A stretch of 64,000 nt of DNA from Capronia americana (lineage: Eukaryota > Ascomycota > Eurotiomycetes > Chaetothyriales > Herpotrichiellaceae). The notes below the pieces were generated by a model. That model ran no database searches and was not told the DNA's origin. It was given only the letters and a program-made list of their open reading frames with translations. The position numbers were made by a program, and so were the translations under genes. Location of the stretch: contig JADWQD010000003.1 in assembly GCA_016110215.1 (NCBI GenBank), positions 3,100,001 through 3,164,000 of the forward strand, read 5' to 3'. Below are positions 32,790 to 43,800 of the stretch, in pieces. Each line of letters starts with the position of its first letter. Position 1 is the stretch's first letter.

Positions 32790-33935
32790 ATGGATCGGTG
32801 TCCACGAATAGCCCTTTCCGGGGTGAAACGAAGTCTCGGGACTTTGCGAAGCTCTCGAATGTATGCCACGACCTCTAAGCCCACACTTCAAACCGCTCTC
32901 TTCTTCCCCGGTCATGGCGTCCAGAGGAAAGGCATGACCAGACCCTGGGTGGAAGCATTTCCCAGAACGTGCAAGCCATTCTTAGAAGAGATGGATGACA
33001 TACTCAAATGCAAGCTGTCCACCTTGATTGAAGAAGGACCGATCCTGTACTTGGACAAGACGGAGAATGCCCAACCAGCAATCATGGCCGTGTCCATCAT
33101 GATTCTGAAAGTACTCGAGCAGGAGTTTGACTTCAAGACCGACCAAGTGATCGATGTCACCCTTGGCCACAGCCTTGGTGAATATGCAGCCCTTGTAGCT
33201 TCAGGCAACTTGGAATATGCATATGCTCTTGATCTGGTCCGAAAACGTGGCGAAGTAATGGGAGAATGCACTAGGAAAGCAAAAGAGGAATCAGGGGAAG
33301 AATTCGGCATGATCGCCCTTGTCTGCGAGCCACAACAGCTAGAGGGTTTGATTGCAGCTGTCAGGGAATTTCTCGGCCATGGGGCTGAGGGCACGAAAGA
33401 CGATTCCAGTGCGCTTCCGGCGGTGCAGCAGGTCGCGATCGCCAATATCAACTCGAAGAATCAGATAGTCTTGAGCGGCAGCTTCCAGCGGATACGGAAC
33501 ATGCTTGTGCACCTTCGCGAGTTCGGCGGACACGATCCTCGAGCTGTCGAGTTGAAGTCGCGCTCAGCGTTCCACAGCCCGATCATGATGCCGGCGTACG
33601 AGTTCATGAAGAAGGCGTTGACTCCGGACAAGGTGGTGTTCCCGGGACGAGTGCCCTGCATCAGCAATGTCACCGCAACGCCCTTCAGCTCGAAGGAAGA
33701 TCTGGTCAACAATCTTGCGAGGCAAGCCGTCGACACAGTACTCTGGTGGGACTCCATCAAATACCTGGACAAGCAAGCTGGGTGCCGACGCTATCTCGGA
33801 GTAGGCCCAGGCAAGGTCGGGCGCAACCTTATCTCAAAATCGATTGACTCACCCGTCTGGTCGATAACGCAGCCATCTGAGATTGAGAAAGTCTTGCAGG
33901 AGTTGGAAGCCAGTATAAAAGAGGACGAAAAATAA
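32790..33935 (+). CDS. MCT1: Mitochondrial malonyl-CoA:ACP transacylase
   Basis: Single exon of 381 residues. It moves malonyl groups from CoA to mitochondrial acyl carrier protein, the entry step of elongation in type II fatty acid synthesis, which supplies octanoate for lipoic acid. The first 30 residues (Arg/Ser-rich, no acids after Asp2) form a plausible presequence. The nucleophile elbow GHSLGEY puts the catalytic Ser at 128; the active-site His is H262 in SAFHSPIM; FPGHGVQ near residue 39 and NAQPAIM near 93 are other family motifs, and the Arg expected after the GHSLGEY block is in DLVRKRGEVMG. No other polyketide or fatty acid synthase domains follow, so this is the stand-alone enzyme. 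A functionally linked gene, octanoyltransferase, lies at 55475-56773. Confidence 0.93.
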   Translation: MDRCPRIALSGVKRSLGTLRSSRMYATTSKPTLQTALFFPGHGVQRKGMTRPWVEAFPRTCKPFLEEMDDILKCKLSTLIEEGPILYLDKTENAQPAIMAVSIMILKVLEQEFDFKTDQVIDVTLGHSLGEYAALVASGNLEYAYALDLVRKRGEVMGECTRKAKEESGEEFGMIALVCEPQQLEGLIAAVREFLGHGAEGTKDDSSALPAVQQVAIANINSKNQIVLSGSFQRIRNMLVHLREFGGHDPRAVELKSRSAFHSPIMMPAYEFMKKALTPDKVVFPGRVPCISNVTATPFSSKEDLVNNLARQAVDTVLWWDSIKYLDKQAGCRRYLGVGPGKVGRNLISKSIDSPVWSITQPSEIEKVLQELEASIKEDEK

Positions 33936-35143
33936 ACGCCGCAGAAGTTGGGCATGCAGGGGAGACGGAGACTTGGGCACGGCCGTGAAACCCGCAAAGG
34001 CACATGATCGGGTGTAAGTCGCTGCGAATGGGCATTCGATATATCCTGCGGACCACCAACCCATGCCCGACCCAACCCCCAAGGAGCTACCGACTCTGAA
34101 AGGTTGGAAGCTGAGCAACGGCCACTGAAGGCCCTATGCATGCAGAACGATAGAGCCTGTGAAGATGGTTTGATGGGTGCCTGGGGTCAGGGCAATTCAC
34201 TTTGGTTGATGGTGTAACGAGCAAAAGTCGGTAGTCACATGATAAGCCAGAAAATCCGGCTTTATATTCCAGTTCGACCAAAAACTGTTCAAAATCACCA
34301 AGACCCCTAAGCTGGCGAGTTCAGGTCAAATCACTTCGGCGACGGTCCAAATCAACAAAGTGACAGGCAGCTCCCAGTTAGGCGAGAGAGTTCGAGTCCC
34401 GGGGTGTTCAGGGCATCAATTGATGTGACAATCTGGCATCGGGCCAGCTGGCATTCACCCTCGATAGAATTCTCACCTTCGATCCAACCTCGACCGACCG
34501 ATCCTGCGAACCGAACCGATCCGCTCTTCGATAACAATCAACACATTCGTTTGCCTACTTGACAAGTCAAATCGGTGTTCATCAGAACATGAGATGAGGA
34601 GTAGACTCGAGGTGGCCAGCTCGAGTATAGCCTGATCAGAAGGTAGCTTCGGTTACTTTTTGTCACCTTGGAAGAGGTTGGCTTTTATATTTGTTATATA
34701 TCCTTCGCGTGCTGATCGTATATATAGTATAGAAAAGTATTTCTCATCTATCTTACTTTACTTAATAGTATCTAGTTTTAGGAGGTTACCACCACCTCTT
34801 TTATTTTCTAAATTACTACTCCGTATCCCTTTCTCATCCTCCCCTCCCCCCTCCTACTGCGTGGCTTGGCATGCGACGTCAAGAATATGCAAGGCTGGCA
34901 CGGCTGGTCATTCCCCGGGGCACGTGGATCTGAGTGATTTGTCGGTTTAGCGGGGAATCTCACATGTCAGATCCGCCACGACGACGTCAGTTTCTCCTTT
35001 CTCATCTTTGACTTCCCCCTTCCCTCCCCGTCACATGGTTCTGGGATCGCGGTGTCGCCTGCCGTCCTTCTCGTCTTGAGTGATTCTTCACTTGGCACAA
35101 TCCCCTCCAACCCCATCTCTAGCATGCATATTACCTGGCTTCA
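33936..35143. other. Intergenic, AT-rich centre and C/T-rich leader
   Basis: 1.2 kb between two plus-strand genes. 34690-34770 is rich in TATATA (for example TATATATAG at 34722), and 34830-35120 is C/T-rich with repeated CCCCTCC, as in many fungal promoters. No gene is supported. Confidence 0.5.
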
Positions 35144-37309
35144 ATGAGTGAATATCTCCCCTCGTTCATTGTTGAACCTGTCCTGCGCCAGGCACGGCGA
35201 TTCTCCCGACTCAGTACCAGCGCAGAAGAATCCCCCGGTTTCCTCCCTACTGTCCCCGATCTGCAGCGCTGGACTCCCGCTCGCTTTTGGGCCACGTCTC
35301 CCCCTCTTTCGCTGGAAGATCCTATTGTCGAGCCGACGGCCGAGAACAGAGAGACGACGGTCCAGTCGATCACCAGAACTATCCAACTATGGGCTGCTCA
35401 ACTCAACAGCTTCGATTCCATTCCTTCTCCTCCCTTGGAGCCAATGGATGACCTGAGGAGAGAGCCAGCTCAACCCACATTACGGCAAGAGCCGTCCACG
35501 ACCGATTTCCCCGCGCTTGAACTCGACCCAGTCCATCCTCCACGACCCGTCCGCCTCGAGACCCTTCGAAACGACAGTGAAACATCCCTGAATCCTGCAA
35601 ATGAATTGTCCTATCAGTCCCGTGTCCATGAAGACCACTCAAGGCCTCATGCGACGTCTGATCCTGTTGCCGCAGTCGACGCGGATCCAACGAGGCTAAG
35701 ACGAGGAGCAGGTACACAAAATGGAGGAGATAGTGTCGGCGGCCGGAGGAGAGACGGGTCAGGAACCCTGCCAGAAGATGATGGCATGGGACCTCTCCGA
35801 CAGAAGATCAGTGCTATATGGTCAGGGCCGGGCACTCCTGCAGAAAAGTCGAGTCTCGTCCATGACTTGATGATGGAACGGTATCAGAAAGGGCATGCCG
35901 GAAAAGGCACGCCTCTGAAAGCGCACGAATTGATCCACCGATCAGACTCACCCATTTCGACATTGTCAGGAGTCGGCCAGGAAATCCACTGGAGTCTAAC
36001 TCAAGAGGATCTTCAGCCAACATACGCACCACTCCACCCTGACGACATGGATTCGTCAGGTGAGTTGGCCCAACGGGCGCTTGGCTGCGTTCATTACATG
36101 CGGAATGTCAAGCTGCAGTGCAGCACCTGTGAAAGATGGTATACCTGTCGGCTCTGCCATGATGAGGGAGAGGACCATACTCTCCCTCGGCGAGAAACGA
36201 AATACATGCTCTGCATGCTCTGCAATACCCCACAAACGGTTGGCCAAGTGTGTAAGAAGTGCCAGGTACCAGCGGCACATTATTATTGTCACGTCTGCAA
36301 ATTGTGGAACAACGACCCGGACAAGTCGGTCTATCACTGTGATGACTGCGGTATCTGTCGACTCGGTGAAGGGCTGGGGAAGGACTTCTTCCACTGCAAG
36401 ACATGCGCCGCCTGCATGTCGATCGCGGCCGAAAGCACCCATAAATGCATCGAACGGAGCACCAAGAGCGATTGCCCCATCTGTGGAGAATACATGTTCA
36501 CCTCCAACAAGCCCGTTGCATTCATGCGATGCGGCCACAGCATTCACGAAGCATGCTTTGCCGATTGGTGCAACACCAGCTACAAGTGTCCTATATGCTC
36601 CAAGAGCATTGCGAACATGGAGAGTCAGTTTCGACGGCTCGACAGACACATCGAAGAACAGCCCATGCCTGAGGAATATCGTGACAATCGCGCCTATATA
36701 TTCTGCAATGACTGCAACAGCCGCAGTGTGACGAGCTATCACTGGCTCGGGCTGAAATGTACCATCTGCGAATCCTATAATACGGCTCAATTGGAGCTCC
36801 TGGGTGCAGACGAAACGCCTCAACTTCAGGAACAACAGCATCAGGCTCAGCAGGCTGGAACCTGTGAGGCGGCTCTTACCGCAAGCCAGAGCCATACACC
36901 AACAGGTGAAATGACCCAGCCTGTCGATATTGCAAGGGCATTCAGCGAGGCCCAGCCTCGTTCCGTGGAGCCGAGGCCGACTTCAGGGACGCCCGTAAGC
37001 AGATCGTCCTGGCTGCTACCCCATTCACCCACTGCTCGGTCGACTCGTTCCATGTCACCAGTTGTCGGCAGCTATTTTGGCACCGGACCACGATCATCAG
37101 GGACGCCTGAAGCGCCGCCGCCGAGACGTGGCACCACGCCTTTGGACGACGACGACGATCTCGATTTCTGGGGTCGTCCAAACTCACCTCGGCAAGGGGA
37201 GGCTGATGAAGATTGTTCCGAGTCCGACTCCGAGAGTGACCCTGACGAGACGATGGAGGATGATGATGATGACGAAGAGGACGCCATGGATTTAATCGGG
37301 CATAGGTGA
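35144..37309 (+). CDS. CHY zinc finger/RING ubiquitin ligase (Pirh2/RCHY1-like)
   Basis: Single exon of 721 residues. Domains in order: a disordered N-terminal region (1-300), a CHY-type zinc finger from about residue 314 (GCVHYMRNVKLQC, CERWYTCRLCHDEGEDH), a CTCHY zinc finger (about 375-440: CQVPAAHYYCHVCKLW, CDDCGICRLG, CKTCAACM), a RING finger (about 443-485: CPICGEYMF, MRCGHSIHEACF, CPIC) and a zinc ribbon (about 520-550: CNDCNSRS, CTICESYNT). This order is that of Pirh2/RCHY1, an E3 ligase whose CHY and ribbon domains bind substrate and whose RING recruits the E2. The C-terminal 170 residues are Ser/Pro-rich with a final acidic run of about 30 Asp/Glu residues, longer than animal homologues. 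Expected in the nucleus and cytoplasm. Confidence 0.94.
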   Translation: MSEYLPSFIVEPVLRQARRFSRLSTSAEESPGFLPTVPDLQRWTPARFWATSPPLSLEDPIVEPTAENRETTVQSITRTIQLWAAQLNSFDSIPSPPLEPMDDLRREPAQPTLRQEPSTTDFPALELDPVHPPRPVRLETLRNDSETSLNPANELSYQSRVHEDHSRPHATSDPVAAVDADPTRLRRGAGTQNGGDSVGGRRRDGSGTLPEDDGMGPLRQKISAIWSGPGTPAEKSSLVHDLMMERYQKGHAGKGTPLKAHELIHRSDSPISTLSGVGQEIHWSLTQEDLQPTYAPLHPDDMDSSGELAQRALGCVHYMRNVKLQCSTCERWYTCRLCHDEGEDHTLPRRETKYMLCMLCNTPQTVGQVCKKCQVPAAHYYCHVCKLWNNDPDKSVYHCDDCGICRLGEGLGKDFFHCKTCAACMSIAAESTHKCIERSTKSDCPICGEYMFTSNKPVAFMRCGHSIHEACFADWCNTSYKCPICSKSIANMESQFRRLDRHIEEQPMPEEYRDNRAYIFCNDCNSRSVTSYHWLGLKCTICESYNTAQLELLGADETPQLQEQQHQAQQAGTCEAALTASQSHTPTGEMTQPVDIARAFSEAQPRSVEPRPTSGTPVSRSSWLLPHSPTARSTRSMSPVVGSYFGTGPRSSGTPEAPPPRRGTTPLDDDDDLDFWGRPNSPRQGEADEDCSESDSESDPDETMEDDDDDEEDAMDLIGHR

Positions 37310-38180
37310 TTACTGAGCGGCGAGGCTGGGTGTATACTGCACAACTTGTTTCCACCACCCCAAGGATCGGTCACGGCTGCACAATATCATGGCATGGCGT
37401 GGTGTTTCTCGGCATATCCGCATATTCTCGTGATGGCTTGAGCATCAGGCTGGGCAACCCTTTGGAAAATTGGCGTTTCGACCAACTCAGTATACCTGTA
37501 ATATTAGTAGCACATGGGACTCAGGTCCTCAGTGGCACCAAGCCTCCTTGCATCCGCGTGTTGACTGTTTGACTCTGGAATCGTTCTACGGCCAGTGCCA
37601 CAAGGCTCATGTCTGAAGTATCATCCAAGACTGCCGGCAAGTATCCGGCCTCCCGTTCCATGAAGAGCCCAGCAGTCCCTCCCCGGCCACTCAGAAGGTG
37701 CATCGCTGCGTCCTGGATTTTACCCTCAGATAACTCCGCTATTGCCGACTCATGGAGCAATCAGGGCTCGTGCAAGCTCGATAAGCTTCATCACCTCCCC
37801 TGCTACCCCTGCATCTTTCTCCAACAGGACAAACCACTTCCGCCATCTGGATGGCTTGCGAGACCAGGGTTGAGGGGTCTTTTTCCCTATGGGTGCGGGG
37901 AACACATCCATCGCACGCAATTCTCAGCACGAAACCAGCTGCCTCACGGCAATGGTGACGACCGGACGACGGCCACTTGCCCACAATTTAACCAGAAATG
38001 TGCCGGCTTCCCTCGCCGTGGGGAGCGAGGTATATAAGGGAAGCGTGTCCTCAAAAAATAAAGAGGGTCAAGTATTGTCTGACGCCCTGACTCCCTCACT
38101 CCCTCACTCCCATTGCAAATCAATCCTGGTGGCCGTCAGTTCTTTGACATAACCCCGAACCACACGACACAGACGCAGAG
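37310..38180. other. Intergenic; promoter of the aldo/keto reductase gene at right end
   Basis: No gene is supported. A minus-strand frame (37521-37760) has protein-like helical content but no family, start context or extension. The right end has a TATA box and a pyrimidine-rich leader (CTCACTCC repeats at 38087-38112). Confidence 0.5.
38031..38038 (+). promoter_or_regulatory. TATA box of the aldo/keto reductase gene
   Basis: TATATAAG, 143 bases before the ATG at 38181, in otherwise GC-rich sequence, followed by repeated CTCACTCC pyrimidine tracts where fungal transcripts often start. Confidence 0.6.
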
Positions 38181-39531
38181 ATGGGTGACGCCGGCATGCC
38201 CAGGTCGCTCGCTGAGAGCTTGGAGAACACAAAGGTGACCTATGTCCAACTGGGAGCTGCGGGCCTGAGAGTCTCGATCCCCATTCTGGGAGCCATGTCC
38301 TTTGGTAAGCTTGTCTGTTAACCTGTCTTTAAGAGCTCAGCAGCAGTCTCGATGCGCCAGAAATGCGAATGCCGATGACCATCCTGTCATGACTGACCAT
38401 TTCCAACTTGCCTTCATAGACCACGGGCATTGCTAACCACTTCTCTCAAAACAGGCCACAAAGACTGGCAACCCTGGGTCATCGACGACGAAGCCGAAGT
38501 AGACAAACTCCTCAAAGGCGCCTATGACCGCGGGCTCAACACCTGGGACACAGCCAACGTCTACTCAAACGGGGAGTCGGAACGGATGATTGGTCGGGTG
38601 ATCAAGAAACACAACATTCCCCGCCACAAACTCGTGCTGCTCTCAAAGTGCTTCGGCACCGTGGGCGAGGAGCCGGGCGTGGTGCACATCAAGTACCCCG
38701 AGCAGATTCGCCAGAGCAAGGACTACGTCAACCAGGGTGGGTTGTCGAGGACCGCAATCTTCAACGCCGTGGACGCGAGTCTGGAGAGGTTGGGCACGAG
38801 TTACCTTGATCTGCTGCAAATCCATCGGTTCGACAAGACCGTGCCGGTTGAGGAGACGATGAAGGCGCTCCATGATCTTGTCCAGAGCGGGAAGGTCAGG
38901 TACATCGGTATGTTTGGCTAGGCCCCTTGCGGGCTCCTTCTCATCTCACTACGACGCCCCTCTATCTCCTCGTCCAGCCCTTGACACTCAAACGCTAACG
39001 TGGTGCTTCTTCCTTCGTCATACAGGCGCCAGCTCTATGTGGGCGTACGAGTTCGCTAAATTGCAACACGCCGCCGAGGCGCACAACTGGACAAAGTTTG
39101 TGTCCATGCAGAACCACTATTCGCTCTGCTACCGTGAAGAGGAGCGCGAGATGAACCCGTACTGCCACGAGACCGGCGTCGGCCTCATCCCCTGGGCGCC
39201 TCTGTACCGCGGCTTGCTCGCCCGACCGCTCGGCAGCGACGCCACCACCCGTGAAGAGTCCATGAAGGGGAACCCCATGTTCGGGGGTCTGGATCCCGTG
39301 GACAGGGAGATCATCAAGCGCGTGCAAGACCTGGCGGAGAAGAAGGGCTGGAAGATGAGCCAGGTGGCGCTGGCGTGGATCATCCAGAAGAACACCATTC
39401 CCATCGTCGGGTTCAGCAATCTCGCCAGGTTGGAAGAGGCCGTCGCGGTCAAGGGCAAAGTGCTCACTGCGGAGGAGATGAAGCATCTAGAGGAGCCGTA
39501 TAAGCCGAAGGCTATTGTCGGGCATTCGTAG
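38181..39531 (+). CDS. Aldo/keto reductase
   Basis: Three exons, 38181-38304, 38455-38907 and 39026-39531; introns of 150 nt (branch CTAAC) and 118 nt; 360 residues. It should reduce aldehydes or ketones with NADPH in a TIM-barrel fold. The catalytic tetrad is complete: D73 and Y78 in NTWDTANVYSNG, K106 in LLSKCFG and H165 in LQIHRFD. The C-terminal nucleotide-binding part shows ALAWIIQKNTIPIVGFSN. The closest familiar relatives are fungal versiconal hemiacetal acetate reductase-like and K+-channel beta-subunit-like members, but no polyketide genes surround it, so a general detoxification role is as likely. A TATA box lies upstream at 38031. Confidence 0.94.
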
Positions 39532-40059
39532 GGATCGAAGGTACTGGGTTGCAGACACAAACGCAGACACAGCAGTGTAAATGCAAACAGACCTAAAACA
39601 GGATTCCAGAACGAAGCATACAGGCATTTTCCATCTGATGCATCCATACAATACCTAGGCTTACATCACAACAGCTGCCGTCACGAATTATTTTGGTCAG
39701 AGATCAATGTCCAGTAGATGTGAGAGGAAGAGAGGACCATTAATTACTCCGTCCTTCGAACGGGGCCTAGGATTATGAGGATTCTTCGCCTTTAACTAGA
39801 TGCCGTGCTAGCACCACCTCAGTTAGACTGCGGCCCCTGAAATCATGCTTAACCGGCTTTTGAATTGTGGCCCTGCGCCGCAACGTCGCCGGCCCGCAGC
39901 AAGTCGCGCGCTTTAAGGATGCAGCGTTTCCACCGTCTGCGACGATCGAGGGCGACCATGCTTCCACGTCCGAGCCATTCATCTTCGTGATATGTACGCA
40001 CTGGTCCGCAGAGCCATGCTAGCAACAGAGGATATACATATACACACGCACCGGGCGAG
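39532..40059. other. Intergenic
   Basis: About 530 bp between two plus-strand genes, AT-rich at 39590-39760. No gene or repeat is seen. Confidence 0.5.
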
Positions 40060-41457
40060 ATGATCAGAATGCCCTCCTCGAGGAAGGGTTTGTACGAGCG
40101 AACCGTCGAGCCCCTCTTGGCCACGCCGCTCAATCGGCGCACCTCGATCCTCGTCGTTTCCATCCTGTTCACGTTTACCTTGTTCGCCTGGTACCGGTCG
40201 GCGTATGGCTCGTCGGCCCCCTTGTTACACAGCGACTATGGCGCGTACGGGCGCAAGAGGGGCTTCGACGGGACGTGGAACTATCAGCGCGACGCGGAGA
40301 ATCTGATGCTGGACTCGCAACAGTGCGACCAAGCCTTCCCGGGCTTGTTTGAAGAGGTGGACCGGCCGGTGAATGAGAGGATGCATACGCCCATCACGGT
40401 CGAGGAGATCGATGCCATCCCCAAGCAGAACGGCTATGTGCGGGCCATAATCTACAACCAACAAGTATGTTAATTGACTTGAACCCCCGGGGCGCTTTCC
40501 CCCCCGAGGTTGGGATGCTGTTGACTGACCTTGGTCCCCTGTTGCGCGCCACAGTTATATATCATCGACAAGGCCGGAGGCATCTACTCGCGCGAGATTG
40601 CGACGCTGCACGCCTTGCACCGCGCGATTCTCACGGCGCCCGAACCGCTCCCCAACATCGAATTCGCATTCAACACCGACGACCGCATCCCGTCCGTGCC
40701 GCTGTGGGGGTATGCGCGGCGCGCCGAGGACACGCACATCTGGCTGATCCCGGACTTTGGGTACTGGTCGTGGCCGGAGACCAAGGTGGGCTCGATGCGC
40801 GAAGTGCAGATGAAGGCGGCGCTGGCCGAGGAACACGACGGGTGGACGTGGTCGCGCAAAGTGCGCAAGATCCTGTGGCGCGGCGCGACCATGGGCCTGC
40901 CGCTGCGCGAGAAGTTCATCCAAGTCACGGCGGACCGGCCGTGGGCGGACGTGAAAGCCCTGGACTGGCACAACAAGGAGTCGATGGCCAACGACCTGAA
41001 ATCCATGGCCGAGCACTGCGAGTACCGGTACCTCGCGCACACCGAGGGCAACTCCTACTCCGGCCGCCTCAAGTACCTGCAGGCGTGCCGGTCTGTGGTC
41101 GTGGCGCACACGATGGACTGGATCCAGCACCACCACCCGCTGATGCGCGCCAGCGGGCCGCAGCAGAACTACGTCCAGGTCGACCGCAGCTTCGACGACC
41201 TCGAGCAGAAGATCGCCTGGCTGGAGGCCCACGACGCCGACGCCCAGCGCATCGCCGCCAACAGCGTCCAGACCTTCCGCGAGCACTATCTCACCCCGGC
41301 CGCCGAGGCGTGTTATTGGCGCAAAGTCATCCACGGCTGGGCCAAGGTCAGCTTTGAACCCGAGTTTTTCAAGCTCGTCAACGGCTCGAGTGTCTGGAGA
41401 GGCTTGCCTGTCGAGTCGTATCTGTTGGAAAGGCGACTGGAGTGGAATCCTTACTGA
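40060..41457 (+). CDS. GT90 (CAP10-like) glycosyltransferase, type II membrane protein
   Basis: Two exons, 40060-40464 and 40555-41457, with a 90-nt intron; 435 residues. A short basic cytoplasmic end precedes one hydrophobic helix (about residues 28-46, ILVVSILFTFTLFAWY), as in Golgi type II enzymes. The lumenal part matches the CAP10/GT90 family: LPNIEFAFNTDD (about 165-177), WLIPDFGYWSWPE (about 195-207), KILWRGATMGLPLREKF (about 240-256), and YRYLAHTEGNSYSGRLKYLQACRSVVV (about 292-318), where the EGNSYSGRLK block forms the nucleotide-sugar site. In Cryptococcus, Cap10-class enzymes build capsule; in animals POGLUT enzymes transfer glucose or xylose. Here cell-wall or glycan xylosylation is plausible. 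Exon 2 is very GC-rich, which produces a spurious 368-codon frame on the opposite strand. Confidence 0.93.
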
Positions 41458-41504
41458 TCGGGGTGTGTGTCTTGGATATATATACCTACATACGTCCTTG
41501 GCAT

Positions 41505-41612
41505 TTAGGCATTGCCTTGCATTTGCACTTGCACACAAAGTCCGGAGTATTTTAGGCATTGCATTTACACACACAAAGTATGGAGTATTTATGTACCTAG
41601 GCACTGCATTTT
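41505..41612. repeat. Imperfect tandem repeat downstream of the GT90 gene
   Basis: Two and a half units built on TTAGGCATTGCATTT ... CACACAAAGTMYGGAGTATTT start at about 41505, 41552 and 41597. The first unit has an extra TTGCATTTGCAC. It lies in the likely 3' UTR or terminator region. Confidence 0.65.
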
Positions 41613-42899
41613 CGAGGTACATAACGGTGTAACAGAGTAACAGAGCACAACGGGGAAGCAAGGCGCGGTTGCATCTGTGCCGTCATTTTCGAGTTGTGTA
41701 CCTCGAACTTGGGTATTACACAGTAACATCTTGGATCCCACCTATGGTATGTCATCTACTGGTACAGTATGTGACGGCCATGATGGATCAATCTGAATTT
41801 GGGTCCGAGGCCAGAGCTATTCATTACCTACTCGTCTCCTTGATGTGTTCCATCTCCCGCTGCCACCGCCCACCACACGCTGTGCACTGGCGTGTCTTGT
41901 TTCCTCCGCAAAAGGGCCGTTCAACGACTTTCGTGTGTGTTTAGCCGCCAAAGAATAGGCTGATTTCCTTTTGCAGATGCAGACGCAGACGCAGATGCAG
42001 ACTGCAGGCAGCGGCTGGATGATATGTATGTAATTGGAAGGCATGCTACATATGTACTCCTGGCAGGTTGTACATGGGTCCACACGACACGCCGCCACCC
42101 CGTCATCACGAACACGAGATACTGTATTGTACAATAACAACCTTTGTAGCGGGCCGAGATCCTGCATGATAACAACTTTTGTGGTCGCGGGTACTGTGTA
42201 CCTCGTACAATACTTAGAGTACTGTAGTACAAGCCCCGGCCCTCGACGCGTCGAATCCAGTATCGTTGCCAATCGATCAACTCAGGGCACAACCCGCAAT
42301 ATGTATACGACGCAAGGAACAGATCGCCGACAAAGATTCCACCTATTTGGCCAGAGGGCCCCGACCTCCCCAGCGGCTGCTCCTTCAGCGGGTGGTGGAT
42401 CAGGACAAGATCAATCGTCACGTCCGTCGTAGCGAGAGATTGCTCGGGCCGAGCGAGGAGCGTGAGAAGAAGGACGACGTAGAGCCAGCAGAAGGTGGAA
42501 GAGGCGTCTCGGCCGCAATCGACGGATCTCGGCTCCATCGAGCACGAGTTCCCCCTTGCTCATGCGAAAGAGGGAACCAAGGAATGGTGATGAGCCTTCA
42601 ACAGCCCCGACTGGGTCCGTAGATCGTAATTCGAAAGAGGTCAGAAAAGACAGAAGAGCTTCTCGGGCTGTGCCGCTGTTGATCAACATCCACGATCACT
42701 TTCATACCAGGGTAAGGGGCTAAAGGTAGTTCCCCCAACACTAAGCGTCTCGCTCGTAGGATCCGAAAAGAAGTGGTCTCGATCAAGATCTTCAAGGCTT
42801 GCATGGCTTTGACGGCGTTGGGGATGTCCTCTGATCGTCCACTTCCGCTCGTGGTCCCGCCGCCGGCTGACAAGACCCGAGATCTCGCGCGGCTTGCCC
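41613..42899. other. Intergenic, with GTAC-rich low complexity
   Basis: Contains a GCAGATGCAGACGCAGAC run (about 41976-42006) and a block at 42118-42230 rich in TACTGTA, GTACAA and a duplicated ATAACAACYTTTGT. An open minus frame (41921-42538) has no recognisable domain and is not called. Confidence 0.45.
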
Positions 42900-43800
42900 T
42901 GCACGGCCTGGTATGCGCTGATGAATTTGGTCTAACCTACCCGCGGTGACGGCCGAGCAGATGGCCCGACCGATTCGTCGAGGGCCCCAACAGGCCGGTT
43001 AGCGGCGTTCGCCTTCCAGAGACCGCTGATCTTGAAGGGAATACGTTCGCCGTTGAAGTAGGATTCGAAATTTCTTAGCGTGGCGTCGGTTTGCCTCTTT
43101 TCTTCGGATTGGTAGTTCGGGTGGACTGAGGGTTGCGCAAACCATCGATGGGGGCCGTGAGGATGACGATCGGCATGTCGGTTTGGGGAGCTCGAGTAGG
43201 AGGAAGATGATTGTATCTGCGCTTTTCTGCAACGTACGGTGGAGGCTTCGCTCGACTGACTCTGTATGGCCCGACGTGGGTGAAGATGTCGACCTCTTCT
43301 GCAAATACGCCGACCGTGGCGAATAAGTCGGTCACAGAGATGATGCCTTCAAGGCTGATCAACCCGCGGGAAGGTCATTTGGCACCGTTCACTCCCGCGG
43401 GACGCCGAAGAGAGCCGCCGTTGTCGATGCCGATGGTGAAGTCGAGCTGGTCATAGGATGCAGCGGCTACGGCGCTGCCAGTGCTCGAGGAAGAGGGCTT
43501 CTGCTGCCTGTCACCGTGAGGGTCGAAAGAGCAGACACATTGGCTACCCATCTCGAACGGGTCAAGCGCTTTGGCGAACTCGGTCGTTTCGAGCTTCCCA
43601 GTAGGACAGCTCCGGCCTCGAGCAGTAGCCTGAATAGCGGAGCCGTCATTTTCTCTGCAGGATATGTGTCGGTCCAGGCCCCGTCGCCCAAACCCGGTCG
43701 ATAAGCCGTTGATGGCAACAGTGTCTTTCACTTCAAATCTCGAGCCCGCTGAAGGTTTGTCGCGCTGGAGGCGAAATAGCTTGGAAGGTATAGCTACCAA
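42900..43800 (-). pseudogene. Broken amidase (amidase signature family)
   Basis: The minus strand carries sequence of the fungal amidase signature family split between frames. From 43740 one frame shows RFEVKDTVAINGLSTGFG with the catalytic Lys (codon at 43728-43726). The reading then moves to another frame (about 43680-43600, ending LLLEAGAVLLG) and back to the first at about 43597 (KLETTEFAKALDPF). The Ser-rich core STGSAVAAASYDQLDFTIG and the nucleophile region DNGGSLRRPAGVNG follow, then an in-frame TGA at about 43364, after which family sequence resumes with RGLISLEGIISVTDLFATVG. Further downstream matches are weak and shift frame again. No set of normal introns removes these breaks, so I regard it as a decayed gene. 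The N-terminal part upstream of 43800 was not recognised. Confidence 0.75.

Noticed and set aside
34380..34400. TTCGAGT followed by CCCGG, resembling a tRNA T-arm
   Set aside because: The flanking bases cannot form the five-pair T stem, and no acceptor stem or anticodon arm is found around it.
36056..36895. 279-codon minus frame opposite the RING/CHY gene
   Set aside because: Antisense shadow of the cysteine-rich zinc-finger region.
40555..41661. 368-codon minus-strand open frame opposite the GT90 gene
   Set aside because: It is antisense to a very GC-rich exon with strong third-position bias, has no domain, and its composition (Val/Arg/Leu/Gly-rich) is that of a shadow frame.
41921..42538. 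205-codon minus frame in the GTAC-rich intergenic region
   Set aside because: No domain, unusual composition, crosses low-complexity sequence, and no homologue recognised.
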